Shown: in pieces, positions 1 through 6,114 of the stretch
Layout of the letters: the number at the start of each line of letters is the position of its first letter
Position numbering within the stretch: position 1 is the first letter of the stretch
Assembly (NCBI GenBank): GCA_023410885.1
Contig: JAEYPI010000007.1
Coordinates: 1-9,371, forward strand
Reading direction: 5' to 3'
From: Bacillota bacterium
GTDB lineage: Bacteria; Bacillota; Clostridia; DSM-8532
DNA: 9,371 bases
The notes under the pieces: model-generated
Databases searched by the model: none
What the model was told of the DNA's origin: nothing
Seen by the model: the letters and a program-made list of their open reading frames with translations, nothing else
Made by a program: the position numbers and the translations under genes

Positions 1-18
1 TCCTTGTTCATCTCTCAT
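1..18 (-). CDS. Probable start of a second sugar ABC permease (MalG-like), cut by the window edge
   Basis: Just after the TAA of the MalF-like permease, the minus strand offers two ATG codons, at 18 and at 11, in different frames. Only six codons at most are visible, so the protein itself cannot be recognised. The call rests on context: CUT1 sugar transporters use two permeases, and the second gene normally follows the first within a few bases. Upstream purine-rich sequence is only a weak ribosome-binding site for either ATG, so which one is used cannot be decided here. Confidence 0.35.
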
Positions 19-23
19 ATCTC

Positions 24-947
24 TTATTCGTAATTGGAGTGTTCCTTAAATGCACCAGAAAGCTTGAGATTGACCAAAGTTAAGGTTCCTACTATAAAAA
101 AGATAAATACGCTGAGTGTCGCCGACAAATCATAGCGGTTTGACCAAGTTGTCATTTTGTAGACTGTGCTTGCTAAAATGTCAGTACTGCCTGCAAACTG
201 TGACCCTACCCTTGCCGGTCCGCCCTGTGTAATCATATAGATGTTTCCGAAATTATTAAAATTTGCAGCAAAAGAAGAAACAACAAGAGGGATACTCACT
301 CTTACAAGCATTGGAAATGTAATTTTCTTCGTCATATACCATGCGGATGCACCTTCTACCTTTGCAACTTCATAAAAAGTGGGAGGAATAGATTGTAGAC
401 CGCCAAGGCACACATTCAACATATATGGAAACCCAAGCCACACATTGACGATAATGATGCCGACTCTTGCCCAAAAGGCATTGGTCATCCAAGGAATTCC
501 TTCAGAAAGACCAATTAAGCTAAGTAAATTGTTAATGCCGCCATATTGTTCATTCAACAAGCCTTGCCAAGAAAGAATGGCGATGGTTGCGGGTAAAGCC
601 CATGGTATAATCAGAAGAGAACGATAGAGCTTCGCTTCCTTCATTAATGGGTTATTCAATAATATGGCTAATCCCATACCTACAGAATAGGATAAGAGTG
701 TGCTCAGTGTCGCAAAGCTTATAGTCCAACCAAGTACAGAGAAAAATATGTTTTTAATGCTACCTCGCAAAATCGTATCATAGTTTTTTAGACCTAAAAA
801 ATCAAAGCTCTCCAGATGATACATGTTATAGTTCGTAAACGAAATAAATACCGTATAAATCATAGGTAAGAAAGTCAGCAACAATATTGAAATAAGAGCC
901 GGTAGTAAGAAACCATATGCCATTATATTGTCTTTACTTCTTCTCAT
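24..947 (-). CDS. Sugar ABC transporter permease, MalF-like (CUT1 family)
   Basis: This is an integral membrane subunit of a carbohydrate ABC importer, about 307 residues long. About six hydrophobic segments can be seen. Near residues 193-212 lies the cytoplasmic EAA loop (EVAKVEGASAW followed by ITFP), which docks the ATPase. The motifs IIPWALPATIAI and NIYMITQGGP are typical of MalF-type permeases. The frame stays open to an ATG at 971, but that codon has no spaced ribosome-binding site. The ATG at 947 has AGGAGA seven bases upstream and is chosen. The gene lies downstream of the binding-protein gene and a GH53 galactanase, so galacto-oligosaccharides are the likely cargo; this is inferred from context. 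No ATPase is encoded in the window, and many CUT1 systems share an MsmX-type ATPase encoded elsewhere. Confidence 0.93.
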   Translation of the reverse strand: MRRSKDNIMAYGFLLPALISILLLTFLPMIYTVFISFTNYNMYHLESFDFLGLKNYDTILRGSIKNIFFSVLGWTISFATLSTLLSYSVGMGLAILLNNPLMKEAKLYRSLLIIPWALPATIAILSWQGLLNEQYGGINNLLSLIGLSEGIPWMTNAFWARVGIIIVNVWLGFPYMLNVCLGGLQSIPPTFYEVAKVEGASAWYMTKKITFPMLVRVSIPLVVSSFAANFNNFGNIYMITQGGPARVGSQFAGSTDILASTVYKMTTWSNRYDLSATLSVFIFFIVGTLTLVNLKLSGAFKEHSNYE

Positions 948-954
948 TAATATT

Positions 955-960
955 TCTCCT
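955..960 (-). promoter_or_regulatory. Ribosome-binding site that decides the permease start
   Basis: The minus strand reads AGGAGA here, seven bases before the ATG at 947. The longer candidate start at 971 has only CTAGG directly against its ATG, with no spacer. This favours the shorter protein. Confidence 0.7.
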
Positions 961-1080
961 AACCGGCTCATCCTAGTTCACTTTTTGCCTACACCGGTAA
1001 CCCTTTACTCAACTGATTTTTATTTTTTAAAGCTAGAATTAAAAGGTGAGCGGATACAATATCAATAATCTTCAGTCGTT

Positions 1081-2283
1081 CTACTTGCCGGAATGCATTA
1101 AGTCAATCGCTTCCTTAAATTGCGTTTCGATATGTTTTGCTGCCTCCTCAGGTGAAATCTGACCTCCAAACATAAGGCGCATGTTATTGGAATAAGGTTC
1201 CCATAAATGTCCTAATTCCGGAACAGATGGAAGGGGTTCGCCGTTTACAATCTGATTCATGAAGGCCTTGGTGGTTTCATCAATGTTTATCTTCTTCTGC
1301 ACACTTAAGCCAGCGGGAATTCTTGCCCCCACCTCATACATTTCTACAGCTGCTTCATCCATCAAATATTTATAGAAATCCCAAACAGCTTCACTTTTCT
1401 TGGTTTTTGAGCTTACAAAACCCACTTGTGTTCCAACAGGAGTAACAAAAGGTTTTCCATTCAAGGTTGGCATTTCAGCTACTGCAAAATTGACGCCCGC
1501 TGATTTAAATGCGTCCACATCCCAAGGTCCGCCGATATAGAAGGCTGTTTCTCCACTTTCGAAAGCGCTTCTTGCAATGTCGAAGGTAATATCGGCCGTC
1601 AGGAACCCTTCGTCAACCATCTTTTGAATAAATTGATAACCCTTAATGGCACCGTCATTCCCCAACCCTATGTCCTTAATATCGTACTTATTATTTTCCC
1701 ATTTAAATATGTAACTATCAAATGCTTCAACAAAGCCTAGATCGTAATAGATACTAGTGGCATCAAACTTAATACCTCCGCTTGTTTTTGCAGTCTTAAG
1801 TAAATCTTCCCATGTTTTAGGGGGAGATTTAACCTTGTCGGTATTATAGAATAAGGTGATGGTTTCAACAGCAATTGGCACACCATAGCGTTTCCCGTCA
1901 ACATAGCTTGCCTGAACAGATGCATTGGTAAAATCGCTGTCTTTGTAGAAATTATTCGGTACTTCTGCCACTAATCCAGCGGTTGCAAAGCTGGCGAGCT
2001 GATCGTTGGCAATACCAAATATACCGTCCGGACCATCTGCATTATTAGTTGCTTGAGCAAACTGCTGTAACTCAATACTCGTGTTAATGACTTGAGCCTT
2101 GTTACCAGTCTTTTCAGCCCATTGGTCTGCGTACTTTTGCAGCATTTCGGCCTCAACCATGAAATTGGTCCAAACTACGATAGAGACATTTTTGTCAGGG
2201 GCATTTGCTCCAGATGCGCCACACCCTGTCATTGCAACACACATCAGTACGCACGCAAGTAAGATGCTGAATAACTTTTTCAT
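1081..2283 (-). CDS. Sugar-binding lipoprotein of an ABC importer (MalE-like, solute-binding family 1)
   Basis: This 400-residue lipoprotein would capture sugar outside the cell and deliver it to the permease encoded downstream. The N-terminus has a lysine-start hydrophobic signal peptide ending in the lipobox MTGC, so Cys21 would be lipidated and anchored to the membrane. The mature part shows family 1 features: IVVWTNF at the first strand, YGVPIAVETITLFYNTDKV around residues 138-156, and an FESGETAFYIGGPWD segment near residue 245. The start at 2283 has an excellent GGAGGAGG ribosome-binding site 6-7 bases upstream. The gap to the permease is about 130 bases with no clear terminator. The neighbouring GH53 gene suggests beta-1,4-galactan oligosaccharides as ligand, as for GanS of Bacillus subtilis; that specificity is inferred and MalE-like binding of another oligosaccharide is possible. 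Confidence 0.94.
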   Translation of the reverse strand: MKKLFSILLACVLMCVAMTGCGASGANAPDKNVSIVVWTNFMVEAEMLQKYADQWAEKTGNKAQVINTSIELQQFAQATNNADGPDGIFGIANDQLASFATAGLVAEVPNNFYKDSDFTNASVQASYVDGKRYGVPIAVETITLFYNTDKVKSPPKTWEDLLKTAKTSGGIKFDATSIYYDLGFVEAFDSYIFKWENNKYDIKDIGLGNDGAIKGYQFIQKMVDEGFLTADITFDIARSAFESGETAFYIGGPWDVDAFKSAGVNFAVAEMPTLNGKPFVTPVGTQVGFVSSKTKKSEAVWDFYKYLMDEAAVEMYEVGARIPAGLSVQKKINIDETTKAFMNQIVNGEPLPSVPELGHLWEPYSNNMRLMFGGQISPEEAAKHIETQFKEAIDLMHSGK

Positions 2284-2300
2284 TTTCGCTCCTCCTCCTA

Positions 2301-2432
2301 CTACCCTTCCTTAATCATAAAAGAGAATGTTTCAGGGATAGCTTGCATTGATCTTGCAGCATCTCCTGAATCTATTTGATAAATAGTGACTTTATCGACC
2401 TTCTCACAAGGTCCGATCCGAAGTCTCCATTT
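2301..2432 (-). pseudogene. Possible decayed coding remnant in the leader of the binding-protein gene
   Basis: A frame of 43 codons without a start reads VDKVTIYQIDSGDAARSM and then IPETFSFMIKEG before TAG TAG. A second frame just upstream, ending at 2372, reads SRFENGDFGSDLVRR. Both pieces have protein-like composition, and a single frameshift near 2400-2410 would join them. I do not recognise the family. It may be the end of a lost gene between the galactanase and binding-protein genes, or simply chance reading through an untranslated leader. The part upstream of 2432 is closed by TGA in this frame. Confidence 0.25.
2394..2417 (-). promoter_or_regulatory. Hairpin in the leader of the binding-protein mRNA
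   Basis: GACCTT (2397-2402) and AAGGTC (2408-2413) pair around a 5-base loop. The stem extends by three further pairs (ATC with GAT) past a single bulged base. A second, AT-rich hairpin, CTATTT/AAATAG with a 3-base loop, lies at 2372-2386. Neither is followed by a T-run, so they are not intrinsic terminators. They may stabilise or regulate the transcript. No known riboswitch is recognised. Confidence 0.35.
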
Positions 2433-2474
2433 TCAAAACGAGATATGAGGTGCATACTCTGAGTGTCTATTAAA

Positions 2475-2503
2475 ATTGTAGCTAAAAATAGAAAATCGGT
2501 CAA
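2475..2503 (-). promoter_or_regulatory. Sigma-A-type promoter for the binding-protein gene, overlapping the galactanase stop codon
   Basis: The minus strand carries TTGACC at 2498-2503 and TACAAT at 2475-2480, each one base from consensus, with an ideal 17-base spacer. The galactanase TGA (2500-2502) lies inside the -35 box. Transcription would begin near 2468, giving a leader of about 185 bases before the ATG at 2283. This would let the transporter be expressed apart from the galactanase gene. Confidence 0.6.
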
Positions 2504-3573
2504 AAATCTCGTATGATTTTAAGAGCAGGCAATGCATTCCCATCAAAATCAAATAAGGCTAGGTTCGCCCATGTATTGCCCAAAGAACTATCTTTGCTGA
2601 GGTATTTCTTACCAGCCTCTGTCGTCCAGCTCGCCTGCCTGATATTGATCCAGGTAGGCTCCCAGTAGAAGAAGCCGAGCCCCCTGTTATTGTCAACCGA
2701 CTTAATGACATTCATTAAATCTAGCATGAATTTGCATTGACCCTCTGAATCAGCGCTATAGGGTACTGTTTTTGCTAGCGCATCTGTAAATATCATAATA
2801 TCGCTGTCTATTTGTTGCGTTGTAAAGGGAAAGGCTGTTTCTACAACCATTACATCTTTATTGTAGCGTGCAGATATATCATTCATATTGTAGGTTAATT
2901 CATCCAGTGTACCATGCCAAAAGGGATAATAGGAGAGGCCAATAATATCATAGTCGAAGTCAGCTGCTGAAATGGCATCAAACCATTTTCTATACAGCTG
3001 ATTATCTCCACCCCGATCGATATGTATGACAGTTTTAATTTTTGAATCATATTCTTTTATGGCTTTACTGGATGCTGACAGTAAATTGACCATTGTTTTG
3101 CTGTTTTCAAATTTTCCGTCCGGCCACATAAAACCATTGGTTATTTCATTGCCGATTTGCACCATATCAGGTAAAACACCATTGCAGTCTAATTTAATGA
3201 TCGTTTCATACGTATAGTCATAAACTGCTCTCTCTAGTGCTTTACCCGACAAATCCTTCCATAGCTTAGGTTTTGTCTGTTTTTCAGGGTCTGCCCAGAA
3301 ATCACTATAATGAATATCAAGCAAAAACTGCATATTTTGTTGCTTTGCCCTCTTGGCAAGCGCTATTGTTGTAGGCAGGTCGTTTGTTCCTCCGCCGTAA
3401 GGTCTGTTTTCTTCGTCATAGGGATTACACCAAAGCCTCAAACGAACTGCATTTGCATTAAATGCCTTTAAGATTCGAATTGCATCTTCTTCTTTACTGC
3501 AATGATAATACTTAGCACCCATTTGCTCAATTTCATGTTGTATAGAAATATCCATTCCTTTAATAAACACCAT
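2500..3573 (-). CDS. GH53 endo-beta-1,4-galactanase (arabinogalactan endo-1,4-beta-galactosidase), apparently intracellular
   Basis: The enzyme hydrolyses internal beta-1,4-galactosyl bonds of galactan or its oligosaccharides. The whole 357 residues fit one GH53 (beta/alpha)8 barrel. Visible family motifs are KGMDIS at the first strand, NAVRLRLW (41-48), DIHYSDFWADP (86-96), the acid/base Glu143 in QIGNEITNG, the nucleophile Glu245 in VVETAFPFT, and GFFYWEPTW near 300-308. The catalytic domain begins within six residues of the start, so there is no signal peptide; known secreted relatives such as Bacillus subtilis GanB have one. The frame upstream of the ATG at 3573 offers no other start before a stop, and AAGGA lies nine bases before it. 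The gene is followed by a sugar importer, which fits breakdown of imported oligosaccharides. A strong promoter with two operator-like palindromes precedes it. Confidence 0.95.
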   Translation of the reverse strand: MVFIKGMDISIQHEIEQMGAKYYHCSKEEDAIRILKAFNANAVRLRLWCNPYDEENRPYGGGTNDLPTTIALAKRAKQQNMQFLLDIHYSDFWADPEKQTKPKLWKDLSGKALERAVYDYTYETIIKLDCNGVLPDMVQIGNEITNGFMWPDGKFENSKTMVNLLSASSKAIKEYDSKIKTVIHIDRGGDNQLYRKWFDAISAADFDYDIIGLSYYPFWHGTLDELTYNMNDISARYNKDVMVVETAFPFTTQQIDSDIMIFTDALAKTVPYSADSEGQCKFMLDLMNVIKSVDNNRGLGFFYWEPTWINIRQASWTTEAGKKYLSKDSSLGNTWANLALFDFDGNALPALKIIRDF

Positions 3574-3589
3574 GCGACGCCATCCTTCG

Positions 3590-3604
3590 AGTAAATTATT
3601 TATC
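3590..3604. promoter_or_regulatory. Operator-like site 2 upstream of the galactanase gene
   Basis: AGTAAATTATTTA is repeated here exactly as in site 1. The last two bases differ, so the palindrome is slightly imperfect. It lies 23 bp from the other copy, about two helical turns, placing both on the same DNA face, and within the untranslated leader just before the ribosome-binding site. Confidence 0.55.
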
Positions 3605-3612
3605 TTTTTTGT

Positions 3613-3627
3613 AGTAAATTATTTACT
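3613..3627. promoter_or_regulatory. Operator-like site 1, perfect palindrome at the galactanase transcription start
   Basis: AGTAAATTATTTACT is a perfect 7+1+7 palindrome. It covers roughly +1 to +17 relative to the predicted start of transcription, a position suited to repression. The centre is a single T rather than the CG seen in many LacI-type operators, so the regulator family cannot be assigned. No regulator gene is present in the window. Confidence 0.6.
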
Positions 3628-3636
3628 TAAATCTAG

Positions 3637-3663
3637 ATTATCATATGCATTTTATTCTGTCAA
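3637..3663 (-). promoter_or_regulatory. Strong promoter of the galactanase gene
   Basis: The minus strand has a perfect TTGACA (3658-3663). The -10 box is GATAAT at 3637-3642 with a 15-base spacer, or less well TAATCT at 3635-3640 with 17. The two operator-like palindromes lie directly downstream, between this promoter and the ATG at 3573. Confidence 0.65.
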
Positions 3664-3695
3664 TTATTATTTACAACCTAGCTGTAATCTTAAAA

Positions 3696-3736
3696 AGATA
3701 AAGGCAGACAGCTAAATTCGCTGTCTGCCTTTATCT
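3696..3736 (-). terminator. Strong intrinsic terminator of the response regulator/kinase operon
   Basis: A perfect 17-bp stem (3696-3712 with 3720-3736) closes on a 7-base loop. On the minus strand the stem is followed directly by TTTTTA, as expected for Rho-independent termination downstream of the kinase stop at 3828. It also insulates the galactanase promoter, whose -35 box begins about 30 bases further on. The opposite strand has a poorer T-run, so it is mainly one-directional. Confidence 0.85.
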
Positions 3737-3827
3737 AATAACCTACGGTTCATATCATGTCCCTATGTAAAAGCTCCTAACTCCCAGCCCTTTTTGATCG
3801 CCATCCATAATGGAGTGAAGAAACCTT

Positions 3828-5273
3828 TTATATTTTCAGGGTAAACCAGAACACACTGCCCTCATTGGGCTTGGACAAAACGCCATACTCGCCGCCATGT
3901 AGTTCAATGATTGATTTAACAATGGAAAGTCCAAGACCGGTACCTGTCACCGCCCGCTTATGATATTTGTCGCCTTTATAATACCTATCCCAAATATAGG
4001 GCAAATGCTCATTTGAAATACCTTCACCACTGTCAATAACTTCGATTTTTACATGGCCTTCTGTGACAATTTGTCTCACTATAACCGTTTTATCCTTACC
4101 TGTATAATTAACTGCATTAATAAGCAGATTGTAAAAGGCTTGGTCAATCTTGGATTCATCGGCTGTCAGGGTTAACGCTTCATCATATAAAAACTTGATA
4201 ACATAGCCATCTCTTTTTAAGAGCTCATTCATAGCACAAACAATGCTTTTGATGCTGCCTGTCAAATCAAAGCTTTTGGGCTGTATGCCCTGCATTCCAG
4301 ATTGGAGCTTCGAAAGATCAAGGGCATCATTAACGAGAGAAGTGAGTCTCTTTGTTTCATCCACGATAATCTGTGCATTTTCTGCATTGTTTTCATCCGG
4401 AAGGTCACGCATGGCCTCTGCATACCCAGAAATGAGCGTGAGTGGTGTTCTTAGATCATGAGAAACATTTGCGATTAGCTCTTGTCTCAAATGATCCACT
4501 TTTGAAAGCTCGTTAGCTGTATAGTTTAATGTATCTGAAAGCTCAGCAATTTCCTTGTAGCCTGATGCCGAGAATTCCGTGTCGTATTTCCCCTTGGCAA
4601 GTATTTTAGCAGAATCGTTGAGCTTTTCTATCGGTTTGGAAACCCTCTTGGCAATCATAATGGCGAGCATTATGGAAAACAACAGCATAAATCCTGTAAT
4701 CACAAAAAGCTCTACACGAATGGTTGTAACGGTTGAGCTTACAGGTGTGATGACAGAATTAAGAAATACATACATCGTTTCACCCGTTTTATTGGTCACC
4801 ACTTTTGATAAAATGATCGACTCCTGCATCCCCATATCACGAGGGGGTACTCTCCCGATAAAATTTCTGTCGCTATATCTTTCATTACGAAAATTTTCCC
4901 TGGAAAAATGCTCTAAAAGCTCTCCTCCAGCATTCTGGGTTTCTCTAACGAGCTGGGCCTTTTCAAATAGCGGCAATTTATGCAAGATACAATCCCATAA
5001 CACATCGGAGGAGTATAACGCTTCTCCGCTCTCCGATAAAATCTCAATGCACATATCATTGCTAATGGACAGGCGACTGACAAGCTCATCCAAGCTCTCA
5101 CTATCTATGTTTCTTTCAATAGCACTTCCACTTTTTTTAATCTCATTTATTTTAATGGCTTTATAAAAATTATCTAAAAAGACAACCTGAAAAAGCCAGA
5201 GCAAAATCAGAAGAATAGCGCAAAATCCAATCAAGTAAAAAAATATCTTCCATTTTATGCTTATATTTTTCAT
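3828..5273 (-). CDS. Two-component sensor histidine kinase (HAMP, HisKA, HATPase)
   Basis: This 481-residue membrane kinase would sense a signal outside the cell or in the membrane and phosphorylate the response regulator encoded just upstream. A first transmembrane helix spans about residues 10-33. An extracytoplasmic region follows (about 34-185), and a second helix lies at about 187-208. A HAMP linker (KRVSKPIEKLND onward) leads to the dimerisation domain with the phospho-accepting His272 in NVSHDLRTPLTL. The ATP-binding domain shows an N box (NLLINAVNY, 382-390), a G1 box (DSGEGIS, 414-420) and a G2 box (GTGLGLSIVKS, 444-454). All catalytic motifs appear intact. The start codon lies two bases after the regulator's TAA, and its weak ribosome-binding site (GAGGGA) is inside the end of that gene, which suggests translational coupling. 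The signal is unknown; the nearby HtrA-like protease hints at secretion or envelope stress. Confidence 0.95.
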   Translation of the reverse strand: MKNISIKWKIFFYLIGFCAILLILLWLFQVVFLDNFYKAIKINEIKKSGSAIERNIDSESLDELVSRLSISNDMCIEILSESGEALYSSDVLWDCILHKLPLFEKAQLVRETQNAGGELLEHFSRENFRNERYSDRNFIGRVPPRDMGMQESIILSKVVTNKTGETMYVFLNSVITPVSSTVTTIRVELFVITGFMLLFSIMLAIMIAKRVSKPIEKLNDSAKILAKGKYDTEFSASGYKEIAELSDTLNYTANELSKVDHLRQELIANVSHDLRTPLTLISGYAEAMRDLPDENNAENAQIIVDETKRLTSLVNDALDLSKLQSGMQGIQPKSFDLTGSIKSIVCAMNELLKRDGYVIKFLYDEALTLTADESKIDQAFYNLLINAVNYTGKDKTVIVRQIVTEGHVKIEVIDSGEGISNEHLPYIWDRYYKGDKYHKRAVTGTGLGLSIVKSIIELHGGEYGVLSKPNEGSVFWFTLKI

Positions 5274-5275
5274 AT

Positions 5276-5947
5276 TTATCCCTCAAACCGGTAGCCGACA
5301 CCACGCAAGGTCGTGATGAGGGAGGAGTAATCCCCCAGTGACTTTCTAAGGAGCTTTATATGGGTATCAAGCGTTCTGTCATCACCATAAAAATCATAAC
5401 CCCACACCTCATTGATGAGGGTCTCACGGGTCAGGGCCCTATTTTTATTTTTGATTAAATAGAAAAGCAAGTCATACTCCTTTGGTGACATCTCCACATT
5501 TTGACCCTCTATCATTATTTTGCGGGCAGTAAAATCAACCGTCAGCCCTTCTCTTTCAAAGAGCTCATGCTTCTCGCCCTTGCGCCCTCCGCTTCGCTTC
5601 ATAATGGCATCTATGCGCATCATTAATTCCTTTGGTGAAAAAGGCTTTACAACATAATCGTCAATACCTAATTCAAACCCGTGAATTTTGTCATATTCCT
5701 CACCACGGGCCGATAACATCAAAACAGGAATGTCCCGTGTTTTTCTAATTTCCTTAACGGCAGAAAAACCATCCAGCTCAGGCATCATAATATCCATGAC
5801 AATAAAATCAAATTCTTGGGTTTTGCAGAGCTCAACCGCTTCCATTCCATTGCTCGCTTCAACAGCAGTATGTCCCTCAAAAAGCGCATATTTTTTGATA
5901 AGAGCCCTGATTTTTTCTTCATCATCAACTATGAGTATTTTATACAT
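5276..5947 (-). CDS. OmpR/PhoB-family response regulator
   Basis: The cytoplasmic partner of the downstream kinase, 223 residues long, is a DNA-binding transcription factor. The receiver domain carries the acidic pair in ILIVDDEEK, the phospho-accepting Asp52 in FIVMDIMMPELDG, Ser79 in LMLSARGE and Lys101 in YVVKPFSPKE. The C-terminal winged helix shows EMSPKEYDLLFYLIKNKNR, then TLINEVWGYDF, DDRTLDTHIKLLRKSLG and RGVGYRFEG at the very end. The frame can be extended to a GTG at 5956, but that codon overlaps the AGGAG ribosome-binding site. The ATG at 5947, eight bases from AGGAG, is the better start. The kinase gene follows after 2 bases. Targets are unknown; autoregulation and control of the upstream protease gene are reasonable guesses. 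Confidence 0.95.
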   Translation of the reverse strand: MYKILIVDDEEKIRALIKKYALFEGHTAVEASNGMEAVELCKTQEFDFIVMDIMMPELDGFSAVKEIRKTRDIPVLMLSARGEEYDKIHGFELGIDDYVVKPFSPKELMMRIDAIMKRSGGRKGEKHELFEREGLTVDFTARKIMIEGQNVEMSPKEYDLLFYLIKNKNRALTRETLINEVWGYDFYGDDRTLDTHIKLLRKSLGDYSSLITTLRGVGYRFEG

Positions 5948-5955
5948 GCTTTTCA

Positions 5956-5960
5956 CTCCT
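5956..5960 (-). promoter_or_regulatory. Ribosome-binding site that decides the response regulator start
   Basis: AGGAG on the minus strand lies eight bases before the ATG at 5947. Its final G is the first base of the rival GTG codon at 5956, so that codon could not use this site. Confidence 0.7.
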
Positions 5961-5967
5961 CTGCACC

Positions 5968-5990
5968 ATTATACCAAGGGAGAGCTCCCT
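5968..5990 (-). promoter_or_regulatory. Possible promoter of the two-component operon with a palindrome next to the -10 box
   Basis: A perfect TATAAT is found at 5968-5973 on the minus strand. The inverted repeat AGGGAG-CT-CTCCCT (5977-5990) lies in the spacer region. No good -35 box is found at 16-19 bases, so an activator may be needed if this is real. The transcript would start almost at the ribosome-binding site, giving a very short leader, which lowers confidence. Confidence 0.35.
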
Positions 5991-6021
5991 ATTTCCATGT
6001 ACTTTTCATTGGCGATTGATC

Positions 6022-6085
6022 CTTTGCCATAAGAAGGCTTTACCCATGCAAAGCCTGAATTCCGGCAGAACTTGCATGGGCAAAG
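6022..6085. repeat. Nested and competing inverted repeats between the protease and regulator genes
   Basis: CCCATGCAA (6043-6051) and TTGCATGGG (6072-6080) form a perfect 9-bp inverted repeat. Inside lies GCC/GGC around a GAATTC palindrome. A second stem, AGGCTTT/AAAGCCT (6035-6041 with 6050-6056), shares bases with the first, so the two cannot form together. CTTTGCC (6022-6028) and GGCAAAG (6079-6085) could pair as an outer stem. No T-run follows on either strand, so this is not a standard terminator. It may be a regulator site or an RNA switch-like structure. Confidence 0.45.
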
Positions 6086-6114
6086 ACCAACAGTATTTAT
6101 ATTACCTTACTGGT

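Noticed and set aside
948..1080. Search for a terminator or processing hairpin between the binding-protein and permease genes
   Set aside because: Only ACCGG/CCGGT with a very long loop was seen; there is no stable stem with a T-run, so nothing is called.
2372..2455. Leader peptide of 27 codons starting MHLISRFENG in the binding-protein leader
   Set aside because: There is no convincing ribosome-binding site, and no run of regulatory codons or terminator follows. It is treated instead as part of a possible coding remnant.
3754..3812. Short frame of 17 codons (MDGDQKGLGVRSFYIGT) after the kinase stop
   Set aside because: No ribosome-binding site precedes it and it is too short to judge. It is most simply the untranslated tail before the terminator.
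4579..5166. Open plus-strand frame of 195 codons opposite the histidine kinase gene
   Set aside because: It lies wholly antisense to a kinase with intact motifs, has no recognisable domain, and is best explained as a by-product of the kinase codons.
5688..6032. Open plus-strand frames opposite the response regulator gene
   Set aside because: They are antisense to the receiver domain and carry no family motif or good ribosome-binding site.
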